In this document: piece by piece, positions 15,997 to 23,585 of the stretch
Numbering within the stretch: the stretch's first letter is position 1
Layout of the letters: each line of letters opens with the position of its first letter
NCBI GenBank assembly: GCA_022425325.1
Contig: JAKMFW010000093.1
Coordinates: forward strand, 35,588 to 99,587
Direction of reading: 5' to 3'
Origin: Acidimicrobiales bacterium
Lineage (GTDB): Bacteria; Actinomycetota; Acidimicrobiia; Acidimicrobiales; Aldehydirespiratoraceae
Length of the DNA stretch: 64,000 bases
The notes under the pieces: model-generated
Seen by the model: only the letters and a program-made list of their open reading frames with translations
Databases searched by the model: none
What the model was told of the DNA's origin: nothing
Position numbers and translations under genes: made by a program

Positions 15997-17490
15997 ATGT
16001 TGCTCGCCGCCTCTACACAACGAACCATCGGACTCGTCATCTTGGCGATCGTCTTCCTCGGTGGGATCGCCTACATCTACTTCAACATCCGCTCGGCTCG
16101 CGACGAAGTCGGCTCGGAAATCGAGCTCGCCTCGAACCGCAAGCCGTACCTCTCCGACGAGGATCTCGAGGGCAAGAAGCTCGATCTTGCGCTCGGCTCG
16201 AGCCTCGTGCTGCTGACGATCGTGGCTATCACCCTGCCGCTCTACTGGCTCGGTGAGCCGGGGCGTCACGAAGGCCGGGATCTCGACACGTGGCGGATCG
16301 CGACCAACCGTGGCGAGGAGATCTATCTCGAGGGCGCCCAGTGTGTGAACTGTCACGGCCCTGAGGGTGCAGGTGGTGTCGTCAACACCGCCATCACCTC
16401 GTCGTCGGGCGAATTCGTCGCTCAGGTGAACTGGAAGGCTCCGGCCCTCAACACGCTGATGTCCCGCTACACCGAGGACGAGATCCTCCACGTGCTCAAC
16501 TACGGCCGAAACGGTGTCATGCCGGCCTGGGGTGCCGGTGGCGGCGGTCCGCTCACCGATCAGCAGCTCGAAGAGATCATCTTCTATCTCCGGAGCGTGC
16601 AGATCTCCGAAGACGAGATTCGTTCGCAGGTCGACAGCGGTGTCGAGGCAGGTGCCAAGGCGCTGATCCTCGGGGCCAGCGATGAGGCGTGGGCAGTCGA
16701 GGTGCGGGCTTCGGAAGCCGCCCAGGCCGAGGCCGCCATGGCCGTTCGCCTGCTCGGTCGAGCCGACTTCGACTTCGAGTGCTCCGACGACATTGGTGCG
16801 TGCCTCACCCTCGACGACGCCAACGCCCGCCTTACTGCGGCGAACGAGGCGGCGGTCGAGCCGCTCGAAGCAGCCGTGGCGACCTGGTTCGATCAGGTCT
16901 CGGCGGCGAAGGCCACGGCCGACGCCCTTGCGATCGAGGCCGACCCGTCGCTCGCCGATGAGGGCAATGAGGATGACCTCCGTGCTGCGGCACTCGAAAT
17001 CCTCTCGACCCCCGATGCGTTCGAGGGTCAGCAGGCGTACCTCCAGTGGGGCGAGTTCCTCTTCAGTAATACGGCGGCCGCCGGCACCTACAGCTGCGCT
17101 CGCTGCCACACCTATGGCTGGAGCTTCGACGGTGCGTCCGACTATGTGCTTGAGGAAAACGGCCGCGACGGTCCGATCCCCGAGCTCGCCGATGGATACG
17201 TCACCGCCGGCGGCTTCTTCGGCCCCAACCTGACCGGTGGCTCGACCCTCTCGCAGTTCGAGACCGCCATCGGCCAGTCGGCCTTCATCACCCGTGGTCA
17301 GGCCATCGGTCAGACCTACGGCCGAGGTGGCTCGGGCGGCAACGGCCAGATGCCCGGCTTCGGCGCACTGACGGAAGCCAATCCGGTGGGTCCCGGTATG
17401 GGCCCCGGCTCCGGCATCGTCTTCGAGTATCCGGCCCTGCTCACCGACGAGCAGATTGATGCCATCGTGGCGTTTGAGAGGACTCTCTGA
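15997..17490 (+). CDS. Dihaem membrane cytochrome c of the bc operon
   Basis: 497 residues. Two N-terminal hydrophobic helices (about 10-28 and 67-84) are followed by a cytochrome c domain with C116-V-N-C119-H120 and, much later, a second site C367-A-R-C370-H371. Between them (about 210-340) lies an Ala/Glu/Asp-rich stretch with few hydrophobic blocks, probably an extended or helical spacer. The C-terminal domain is Gly-rich (TYGRGGSGGNGQMPGFGALT, which may hold the axial Met). Dihaem cytochromes c replace a separate soluble cytochrome c in actinobacterial bcc complexes, but the usual QcrC is shorter, so direct orthology is uncertain. Its TGA overlaps the ATG of the next gene. Confidence 0.88.
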   Translation: MLLAASTQRTIGLVILAIVFLGGIAYIYFNIRSARDEVGSEIELASNRKPYLSDEDLEGKKLDLALGSSLVLLTIVAITLPLYWLGEPGRHEGRDLDTWRIATNRGEEIYLEGAQCVNCHGPEGAGGVVNTAITSSSGEFVAQVNWKAPALNTLMSRYTEDEILHVLNYGRNGVMPAWGAGGGGPLTDQQLEEIIFYLRSVQISEDEIRSQVDSGVEAGAKALILGASDEAWAVEVRASEAAQAEAAMAVRLLGRADFDFECSDDIGACLTLDDANARLTAANEAAVEPLEAAVATWFDQVSAAKATADALAIEADPSLADEGNEDDLRAAALEILSTPDAFEGQQAYLQWGEFLFSNTAAAGTYSCARCHTYGWSFDGASDYVLEENGRDGPIPELADGYVTAGGFFGPNLTGGSTLSQFETAIGQSAFITRGQAIGQTYGRGGSGGNGQMPGFGALTEANPVGPGMGPGSGIVFEYPALLTDEQIDAIVAFERTL

Positions 17491-18629
17491 TGGAAATGGT
17501 CGAACTGATCGGCGTCCTCGACTGGATCGACGGGCTCGAGTGGGATCCCCATGTTCGCGGCTTCCTTGCGGTCTTCGCGGGCTTCTGTGTCTGGATGGGC
17601 TCCATCTGGATCATCGTGTCCAGCAACAGCGGCGTCCGCCTCGGCACCCTGCTGTCCCTGGCGGGCCTCTTCGCCTGGTTGACCATCATGGGTTCGATCT
17701 GGTGGCTCTACGGCATCGGTTGGGCCGGCGATGGGCCGATCTGGGAGGAAGTCGAGATCGTCGAGGGCACCGACGCGGAAGGACACCTGACCTTCGCCGC
17801 GCTCGACGAGGCCAACCTGCTTCGCACCGCATCCATCCCGTCAGCGCATGAGGCCGTCGTTGCGGCCGCCGAGGCGGCCGAGGCCGAGTTCGGCGCCGAC
17901 TGGCGGACCATGGGTCCGGCCGGTCTCAGTAACGATGCTGTCGACCGTCTCGTCGAGATCCAGATTGCCGACGCGGAATTCGGCGTCGTCGTCGCCGAGC
18001 GCCTCACGCCCGACCAGGTCGAGGGCCTGTCGCTCGCCGAGGTCGACGTACTCGTCGCCGCCGAGCAGAGCCGCAACGAGGCGACCACCTGGTCCGAACT
18101 CGCAGCGGTCGCTCCGGGCCTGATCGATCAGGACAATGCGAACCTCGGAGGCTGGACACTCCTGTCCACCGCCGAAGCGGGTGAGGCACAGGCCTCGGCC
18201 ATCGCCATGCTGCTCGAGTCCGACGACTTCTCCTTCGCGGACCAGAGCCAGTTCAAGCTCCTCGACGCCTACACCATCGGCGGCAAGGAAGGTCTGCCCG
18301 AGGACCCGAATGTCCTGGACCGGGTCTGGACCAGGATTCGCCAGACCGCGCAGATCACCCACCCGACCCGCTACGGCGTCATCCAGGTGCAACAGGTCGC
18401 GGAGGAGTCGTTGACCAACCTGCCGGGCACCGCTCCGCAGATCCCGGTGGTCGACGAGGACGAGCCGATCGTCTCGGTCGTGATGGTCCGCAACCTCGGC
18501 AACCTGCGCCAGGTGCCAGCGTTCTTCACCATCGGTTCGCTGCTCATCTTCTTGTCGCTGTGTTACATGCTCCACGAACGCGACAAGCTCGTCATGGCCC
18601 GGCGAGCCGAGTTCGAAAAGGCGGCGTAA
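17490..18629 (+). CDS. Membrane protein of unknown function at the bc/nuo junction
   Basis: 379 residues, not recognised. Two hydrophobic helices near the N-terminus (about 22-40 and 51-75, with [10 protein letters not shown] and [10 protein letters not shown]), a large soluble region (about 80-335) rich in Ala, Glu and Asp, and one helix near the C-terminus (about 343-362, [17 protein letters not shown]) followed by a charged tail. No haem, Fe-S or nucleotide motif is visible. The ATG overlaps the cytochrome c TGA by one base (TGATG), implying translational coupling, and nuoA starts 3 bp after its stop. It is therefore likely a structural partner of the bc complex or of a bc-complex I assembly. 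Confidence 0.75.
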   Translation: MEMVELIGVLDWIDGLEWDPHVRGFLAVFAGFCVWMGSIWIIVSSNSGVRLGTLLSLAGLFAWLTIMGSIWWLYGIGWAGDGPIWEEVEIVEGTDAEGHLTFAALDEANLLRTASIPSAHEAVVAAAEAAEAEFGADWRTMGPAGLSNDAVDRLVEIQIADAEFGVVVAERLTPDQVEGLSLAEVDVLVAAEQSRNEATTWSELAAVAPGLIDQDNANLGGWTLLSTAEAGEAQASAIAMLLESDDFSFADQSQFKLLDAYTIGGKEGLPEDPNVLDRVWTRIRQTAQITHPTRYGVIQVQQVAEESLTNLPGTAPQIPVVDEDEPIVSVVMVRNLGNLRQVPAFFTIGSLLIFLSLCYMLHERDKLVMARRAEFEKAA

Positions 18630-18632
18630 CGC

Positions 18633-19103
18633 GTGCTCGGCCAGTACCTGCCCCTGCTGATGCTGTTCGGGCTGGCGGTGCTCTTCGCCGCCGGCAGCTT
18701 CATCGCATCGGGCCTCCTGGCCCCGCGCAATCCGACCAACGCCAAGCGAGCTGCGTACGAGTGCGGCATTGTGCCGACCAAGGAGACACCGGAACGCTTC
18801 CCGGTGAAGTTCTTCCTGGTCGCCATGATCTTCATCGTCTTCGACATCGAGATCATCTTCTTCTACCCGTACGCCCTTGCGTACGGGAGCCTCGGTGTGT
18901 TCGGCCTGGCGATGATCATGGTCTTCACGTTCGCCGTCTTCGAGTCGTTCGTGTACCTGATCAGCAACGGCGCACTCGAATGGGGCCCGCTCAAGCAGGT
19001 GGCCCGCCCGACCGGCTCGGTCTCGCCGGAACGAACCGCGGAAGCCACCATCCGCCGAGTCGGTCTCGAGAACCGGCCGATCGCCGAGGAGACGGCAGCG
19101 TGA
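18633..19103 (+). CDS. nuoA: NADH-quinone oxidoreductase subunit A (first complex I)
   Basis: Membrane subunit at the junction of the peripheral and membrane arms. 156 residues with three hydrophobic helices; the conserved loop [20 protein letters not shown] contains the family Cys and is followed by [15 protein letters not shown]-terminal polar tail of about 35 residues extends beyond the usual length. GTG 18633 starts 3 bp after the bc-operon membrane protein and its end overlaps nuoB by 4 bp, so the bc genes and this nuo operon are one transcription unit by appearance. Confidence 0.93.
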   Translation: MLGQYLPLLMLFGLAVLFAAGSFIASGLLAPRNPTNAKRAAYECGIVPTKETPERFPVKFFLVAMIFIVFDIEIIFFYPYALAYGSLGVFGLAMIMVFTFAVFESFVYLISNGALEWGPLKQVARPTGSVSPERTAEATIRRVGLENRPIAEETAA

Positions 19104-19693
19104 GGATTCCCGGACTCGGTGACACCCAGTCGATCGCCGACAACGGCCTGGAGGGGATGGATCACAACTTCCTCACCGGCAATGTCGAGAACCTGGTCAG
19201 CTGGGCGCGGTCCCGCAGCCTCTGGCCGGCCACGTTCGGTCTCGCCTGTTGCGCCATCGAGATGATGGCGTCGGGCACGGCCCACTACGACCTTGCCCGG
19301 TATGGCATGGAGACCTTCCGGGCATCGCCTCGTCAGGCCGACCTCATGATCGTCGCCGGCCGAGTGAGCCAGAAGATGGCCCCGGTTCTCCGGCAGGTCT
19401 ACGACCAGATGATGGAACCCAAGTGGGTGATCTCCATGGGCGTGTGTGCCTCGAGCGGCGGCATGTTCAACAACTACGCGATCGTGCAGGGCGTCGATCA
19501 GATCGTGCCGGTCGATGTCTACGCCCCGGGCTGCCCGCCCGGTCCGGAAACCCTCCTGCATGCAATCTTCACCCTGCATACCAAGATCGAATCGGGCGAG
19601 CTTGTCCGACGCCGCGAGGCGAATGGCGGCGGCGCCGGTATCACCATCGAACAGCGCGACGGACAGACCGCCGGCCTGACAATCGGGGGCTGA
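19100..19693 (+). CDS. nuoB: NADH-quinone oxidoreductase subunit B (first complex I)
   Basis: Carries the terminal cluster N2 next to the quinone site. In this 197-residue protein the ligands are C50 and C51 in [12 protein letters not shown]115 in MGVCASSGG and C144 in APGCPPGPE. The N-terminal 25 residues are an extension. GTG 19100 overlaps the nuoA stop (GTGA). The second NuoB (35546-36046) has the same four ligands plus one extra cysteine. Confidence 0.95.
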   Translation: MRIPGLGDTQSIADNGLEGMDHNFLTGNVENLVSWARSRSLWPATFGLACCAIEMMASGTAHYDLARYGMETFRASPRQADLMIVAGRVSQKMAPVLRQVYDQMMEPKWVISMGVCASSGGMFNNYAIVQGVDQIVPVDVYAPGCPPGPETLLHAIFTLHTKIESGELVRRREANGGGAGITIEQRDGQTAGLTIGG

Positions 19694-19694
19694 C

Positions 19695-20237
19695 ATGAGT
19701 GACGAGACCGCAGCCGCCGAAGAGGCGGAGGCCGAGGCCGTTGCCGAGGAAGCCACCGTCGCGCTGCGCTACGGCGCAGCGGTGAGCGAGTCCCACGGCG
19801 ATGTCGTGTTGCACGCCACGGTCGAGACCTACCTCGACGTCTGCGGCGAGGCTCACGCTGACGGTTTCGACCAACTGATCGACCTCACCGCCGTCGACTA
19901 TCTCACCTACGCCGGCGAGCGCACGCTCCCGGGCGGGCTCACTCCCGAACGCTTCGAGGTCGTCACCTCGCTGATCAACCATGTGCGCCGCGAACGGATC
20001 CGGATCCGCACCCAGGTGAGCGCCGACGAGCCGACCATTCCGAGCCTCTTCGACCTGTGGCCCGGCAGCGAGTACCTCGAGCGTGAGGCGTTCGACATGT
20101 TCGGCATCACCTTCGCCGACCACCCCGACATGAGCCGGGTCCTCATGCCCGAGGACTGGGTTGGGCATCCTCTCCGCAAGGACTACGCCGTTGGCGCCAT
20201 CCCCGTCCAGTTCAAGGCAGCGAGCAACGAACGATGA
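19695..20237 (+). CDS. nuoC: NADH-quinone oxidoreductase subunit C (first complex I)
   Basis: 180-residue 30-kDa-type subunit of the hydrogenase-like module. The signature EREAFDMFGITFADHPDMSR and the following GHPLRKDYAVG are present near residues 130-170. The first 20 residues are Ala/Glu-rich. It starts one base after the nuoB stop and overlaps nuoD by 4 bp. Confidence 0.93.
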   Translation: MSDETAAAEEAEAEAVAEEATVALRYGAAVSESHGDVVLHATVETYLDVCGEAHADGFDQLIDLTAVDYLTYAGERTLPGGLTPERFEVVTSLINHVRRERIRIRTQVSADEPTIPSLFDLWPGSEYLEREAFDMFGITFADHPDMSRVLMPEDWVGHPLRKDYAVGAIPVQFKAASNER

Positions 20238-21535
20238 CGATCACCGACGAAACTCCCGAGACGATCGACGGCGCCGCACGTGTCCGCCGACGTGGCGATG
20301 ATGCTGCGGTCCTGCGCCTCAGCGAAGCCGAGGCCGCAGCGATCGGCACCGACGCCACCACCTCCGACGACGACGAGCGAGTTCTGCTCAACATGGGTCC
20401 GTCGCATCCGTCGACCCACGGCGTGCTGCGCCTCATGTTGGAGATGGAGGGCGAGACCGTTATCCGTTCCAAGCCGGTCGTGGGCTACCTGCACACCGGC
20501 ATGGAGAAGCAGGCAGAGCAGCTGACCTTCCTGCAGGGGTGCACCAACGTCACCCGCATGGACTACGCCTCGCCGTTCTTCACCGAACTGGCGTTCAGCC
20601 TCGCCACCGAGAAGCTCCTCGACATCGAGGTGCCGGAGCGTGCGGTCTGGATCCGCATGCTGATGAGCGAGCTCAACCGCATCAGCTCCCACCTGTTGTT
20701 CATGGCCACCAACGGCATGGATCTCGGTGCCGTGTCGATGATGATCTACGGCTGGCGTGAGCGCGAAGAAGTCCTCCGCTTCTTCGAAAAGGTCACGGGT
20801 CTGCGGATGAACCACAACTACATCCGCCCCGGTGGTGTCGCCGCTGATCTTCCCGACGGATGGAAGGGTGAGATCGAGGCGTTGCTCGAGCTGCTGCCGC
20901 CTCGCCTCGAGGAGTACGACGTCCTCATGACCGGGCAGCCGATCTGGCGTGAACGCCTGCAGGGCGTCGGAACGCTGAACACCGATGAGGCGCTCGCCTT
21001 GTCGGCCACCGGTCCGATCCTTCGTTCCACCGGCTACGCCTGGGACCTTCGCCGCGATCAGCCCTACCTCGCTTACGACGAGGTCGATTTCGACGTCATC
21101 GTCGGCACCTACGGCGACTGCTACGACCGCTACGCGATCCGCCTCAACGAGATTCGCGAGTCGATGCGCATCGTCGAACAGATTCTCGACAAGATGCCGT
21201 CGGGCGATTACCGCGTGCAGGACAAGAAGGTCACCCCGCCACCTCGCATCCGCATCGATCAATCGATGGAAGCGCTCATCCACCACTTCAAGATCTTCAC
21301 CGAGGGCTTCAAGGTTCCCGAGGGGGAGGCCTATGCGTGTGTCGAATCACCCCGCGGCGAGCTCGGCATTTACATGGTTTCCGACGGCAGCTCGACGCCG
21401 TACCGCATGCATGTGCGGGGCCCGTCGTTCATCAATGTTCAGACCATGCCGCACCTCATGCGCGACAGCCTCATCGCCGATGCCGTGGCGATCATCTCCA
21501 GCGTCGACCCGATCATGGGCGAGGTTGATCGATGA
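20234..21535 (+). CDS. nuoD: NADH-quinone oxidoreductase subunit D (first complex I)
   Basis: 49-kDa-type subunit that forms the quinone pocket with NuoB. The 433-residue protein has NMGPSHPSTHGVLRL (His and the Arg66 corresponding by eye to the arginine methylated in mitochondria), the quinone-headgroup tyrosine Y111 in TRMDYASPFF, NYIRPGGVAADLP and the C-terminal DPIMGEVDR ending typical of the family. The N-terminal 45 residues are an extension. It overlaps nuoC and nuoE by 4 bp each (ATGA). The paralogue at 36731-37903 has Trp in place of this tyrosine. Confidence 0.96.
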   Translation: MTITDETPETIDGAARVRRRGDDAAVLRLSEAEAAAIGTDATTSDDDERVLLNMGPSHPSTHGVLRLMLEMEGETVIRSKPVVGYLHTGMEKQAEQLTFLQGCTNVTRMDYASPFFTELAFSLATEKLLDIEVPERAVWIRMLMSELNRISSHLLFMATNGMDLGAVSMMIYGWREREEVLRFFEKVTGLRMNHNYIRPGGVAADLPDGWKGEIEALLELLPPRLEEYDVLMTGQPIWRERLQGVGTLNTDEALALSATGPILRSTGYAWDLRRDQPYLAYDEVDFDVIVGTYGDCYDRYAIRLNEIRESMRIVEQILDKMPSGDYRVQDKKVTPPPRIRIDQSMEALIHHFKIFTEGFKVPEGEAYACVESPRGELGIYMVSDGSSTPYRMHVRGPSFINVQTMPHLMRDSLIADAVAIISSVDPIMGEVDR

Positions 21536-22161
21536 GCTACTTCACCGCTGACAACCTCGAGACGGCGCACGAGATCATCTCGCGCTATCCGCGCAAGAAG
21601 TCGGCGCTCATCCCGTTGCTGCATCTTGCGCAGGAGCAGGAGGGCTGGGTCGCCGACGACGCCATGCGTCAGATCGCCGAACTCACCGACACCACGCCCG
21701 CCGAGGTGAAGGGCACCGGCTCGTTCTACGAGATGTTCAAGTTCCACCCGGTGGGCACCTACATGATCAATGTGTGCACCAACCTCGCCTGCCAATTGCT
21801 CGGCGGTGAGGAACTCCTCGCCCATGCCGAGGAGGCGCTGGGGATCAAGGCCGGCGGCACCACGGCCGACGGCATGTTCACCATCGAAGACGTCGAGTGC
21901 ATCGCAGCGTGCACCGAGGCCCCGTGCCTGCAGGTCAACTATCGCTACAAGCTGCGGCTCACCACCGACGATCTCGATCAGCTCATCGACGATATCCGCA
22001 ACGGTCGGGCGACCGACATCCCCGAGCACGGCACGCTCGGCCTGGTCCGTCAGCACATCCCGGCCGGTGCCGGTGCGGGCATCGTGGCGCCGGAGCAGGC
22101 CACCGAACGACCGGTCTGGCTCGCCCGAAACGACACTGCCGACGAAGGAGGAGAAGCCTGA
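21532..22161 (+). CDS. nuoE: NADH-quinone oxidoreductase subunit E (first complex I)
   Basis: 24-kDa-type subunit with a thioredoxin-fold [2Fe-2S] centre (N1a). Ligands are C82 and C87 in VCTNLAC and C123 and C127 in ECIAACTEAP. The 209-residue protein has a C-terminal extension of about 45 residues beyond the usual end. Together with NuoF and NuoG it forms the NADH-oxidising module, which the second complex I of this window lacks. The ATG overlaps nuoD by 4 bp and the TGA overlaps the nuoF ATG by one base. Confidence 0.94.
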   Translation: MSYFTADNLETAHEIISRYPRKKSALIPLLHLAQEQEGWVADDAMRQIAELTDTTPAEVKGTGSFYEMFKFHPVGTYMINVCTNLACQLLGGEELLAHAEEALGIKAGGTTADGMFTIEDVECIAACTEAPCLQVNYRYKLRLTTDDLDQLIDDIRNGRATDIPEHGTLGLVRQHIPAGAGAGIVAPEQATERPVWLARNDTADEGGEA

Positions 22162-23585
22162 TGCCGACGCACGACTATGTCCCTCATGCCCCCGGCTATG
22201 TCGACAACGACGGACCGAAGATCGTCACCAGCCGCTTCGTCCACGAGGACTCCCACACCCTTGAGCGCTACGAGGCCACCAATGGCTACGACGGCCTGCG
22301 CCGCGCCCTCGACCGCACGCCGGCCGATGTCCACGAAGAGGTCCGCGACGCTGTCGTGCTCGGCCGTGGTGGCGCCGGCTTCCCGGCGGGCGTCAAGTGG
22401 GGCTTCATGCCTCCCGGCAAGTTCCCGTACTACCTCGTGGTCAACGGCGACGAGTCCGAGCCCGGCACCTACAAGGATCGCCTTCTCATGGAGCGTGACC
22501 CTCACCAGTTGATCGAGGGCTGCCTCATCACCTGCTACGCGCTCGGTCTCAGCCAGTGCTTCCTGTATGTGCGAGGCGAGATGCCCGCCGCTCAGGAGAA
22601 TCTCGCCCAGGCGCTCAACGAGGCCTACGCCAAGGGGTACGTCGGCAAGAACATCATGGGGACGGAGTTCAGTGTCGACATCACGTTGACCTGGGGTGCC
22701 GGTGCCTACATCGTCGGTGAGGAGACGGCACTGATCGAGTCGCTCGAGGGCAACCGCGGGATGCCGCGCCTCAAGCCGCCGTTCTTCCCAGCCGCCATCG
22801 GCCTCTATGGCCAGCCCACGATCGTCAACAATGTCGAGACGCTGAGCAACCTTCCCTGGCTGCTCGTCAACGGCGCCGAGCAGTACAAGGCGTTCGGCTC
22901 GGAGGCTTCGCCCGGTTCGCGCATGGTCGCCGTGTCGGGTCACGTGAACCGTCCCGGCGTGTACGAGATCGAGCAGGGCGTCACGACCTTCCGTGATCTC
23001 TTGTACGGCGACAACTTCTGCCGCGGGATCCGCAACGACAACGAACTCAAGATGTTCGTGCCCGGCGGCGGGTCGGCCCCCTGGTTCTTCCCGGAGCAAC
23101 TCGACCTTCCCCTTGAGGGGCGCACCGTCGGTGCGGAAGGTTCGATGCTCGGCTCGGGAGCCATCATGGTGATGGACGAGACCACCGATGCCGTGAAGGC
23201 GGCGCTGCGGCTCGTGCGGTTCTACGCCCGCGAGTCGTGCGGCAAGTGCACCCCGTGCCGGGAGGGCACCACCTGGGAGGAGCGCATCCTGCAGCGCATT
23301 CTCGACGGTGAGGGTCGGCCCAGCGACATCGACAAGCTGCTCGACATCGCCGACAACATCTCGCCCGGCCCCTACCCGGTCGCAGCCGACCCGTCCCAGG
23401 GCCTCGACGCCGTGCCGTTCCCGCCGAAGCAGACCACCATCTGCCCGCTGGGCCCGTCGTCGGTCGCCCCGATCACGTCGACGATTCGTCGCTTCCGTCA
23501 CGAGTACGAGGCCAAGATCACCAAGCGGGATTCCATCCCGGTGATGGCCGCCCCGATGTCGTCTGATCCCGTCGAGGTTGGCTGA
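22161..23585 (+). CDS. nuoF: NADH-quinone oxidoreductase subunit F (first complex I)
   Basis: 51-kDa-type subunit that binds NADH and FMN and holds cluster N3. The 474-residue protein has GRGGAGFPAGVKWGFMP for NADH/FMN, NGDESEPGTYKDR, and cluster ligands C360, C363, C366 in SCGKCTPCREG with the fourth at C428 (TTICPLGP). The gap from C366 to C428 is about 20 residues longer than in well-known family members because of a Pro/Asp-rich insertion (around GPYPVAADPSQG). ATG 22161 overlaps the nuoE stop by one base and has GGAGGAG about 8-14 bases upstream. Confidence 0.96.
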   Translation: MPTHDYVPHAPGYVDNDGPKIVTSRFVHEDSHTLERYEATNGYDGLRRALDRTPADVHEEVRDAVVLGRGGAGFPAGVKWGFMPPGKFPYYLVVNGDESEPGTYKDRLLMERDPHQLIEGCLITCYALGLSQCFLYVRGEMPAAQENLAQALNEAYAKGYVGKNIMGTEFSVDITLTWGAGAYIVGEETALIESLEGNRGMPRLKPPFFPAAIGLYGQPTIVNNVETLSNLPWLLVNGAEQYKAFGSEASPGSRMVAVSGHVNRPGVYEIEQGVTTFRDLLYGDNFCRGIRNDNELKMFVPGGGSAPWFFPEQLDLPLEGRTVGAEGSMLGSGAIMVMDETTDAVKAALRLVRFYARESCGKCTPCREGTTWEERILQRILDGEGRPSDIDKLLDIADNISPGPYPVAADPSQGLDAVPFPPKQTTICPLGPSSVAPITSTIRRFRHEYEAKITKRDSIPVMAAPMSSDPVEVG

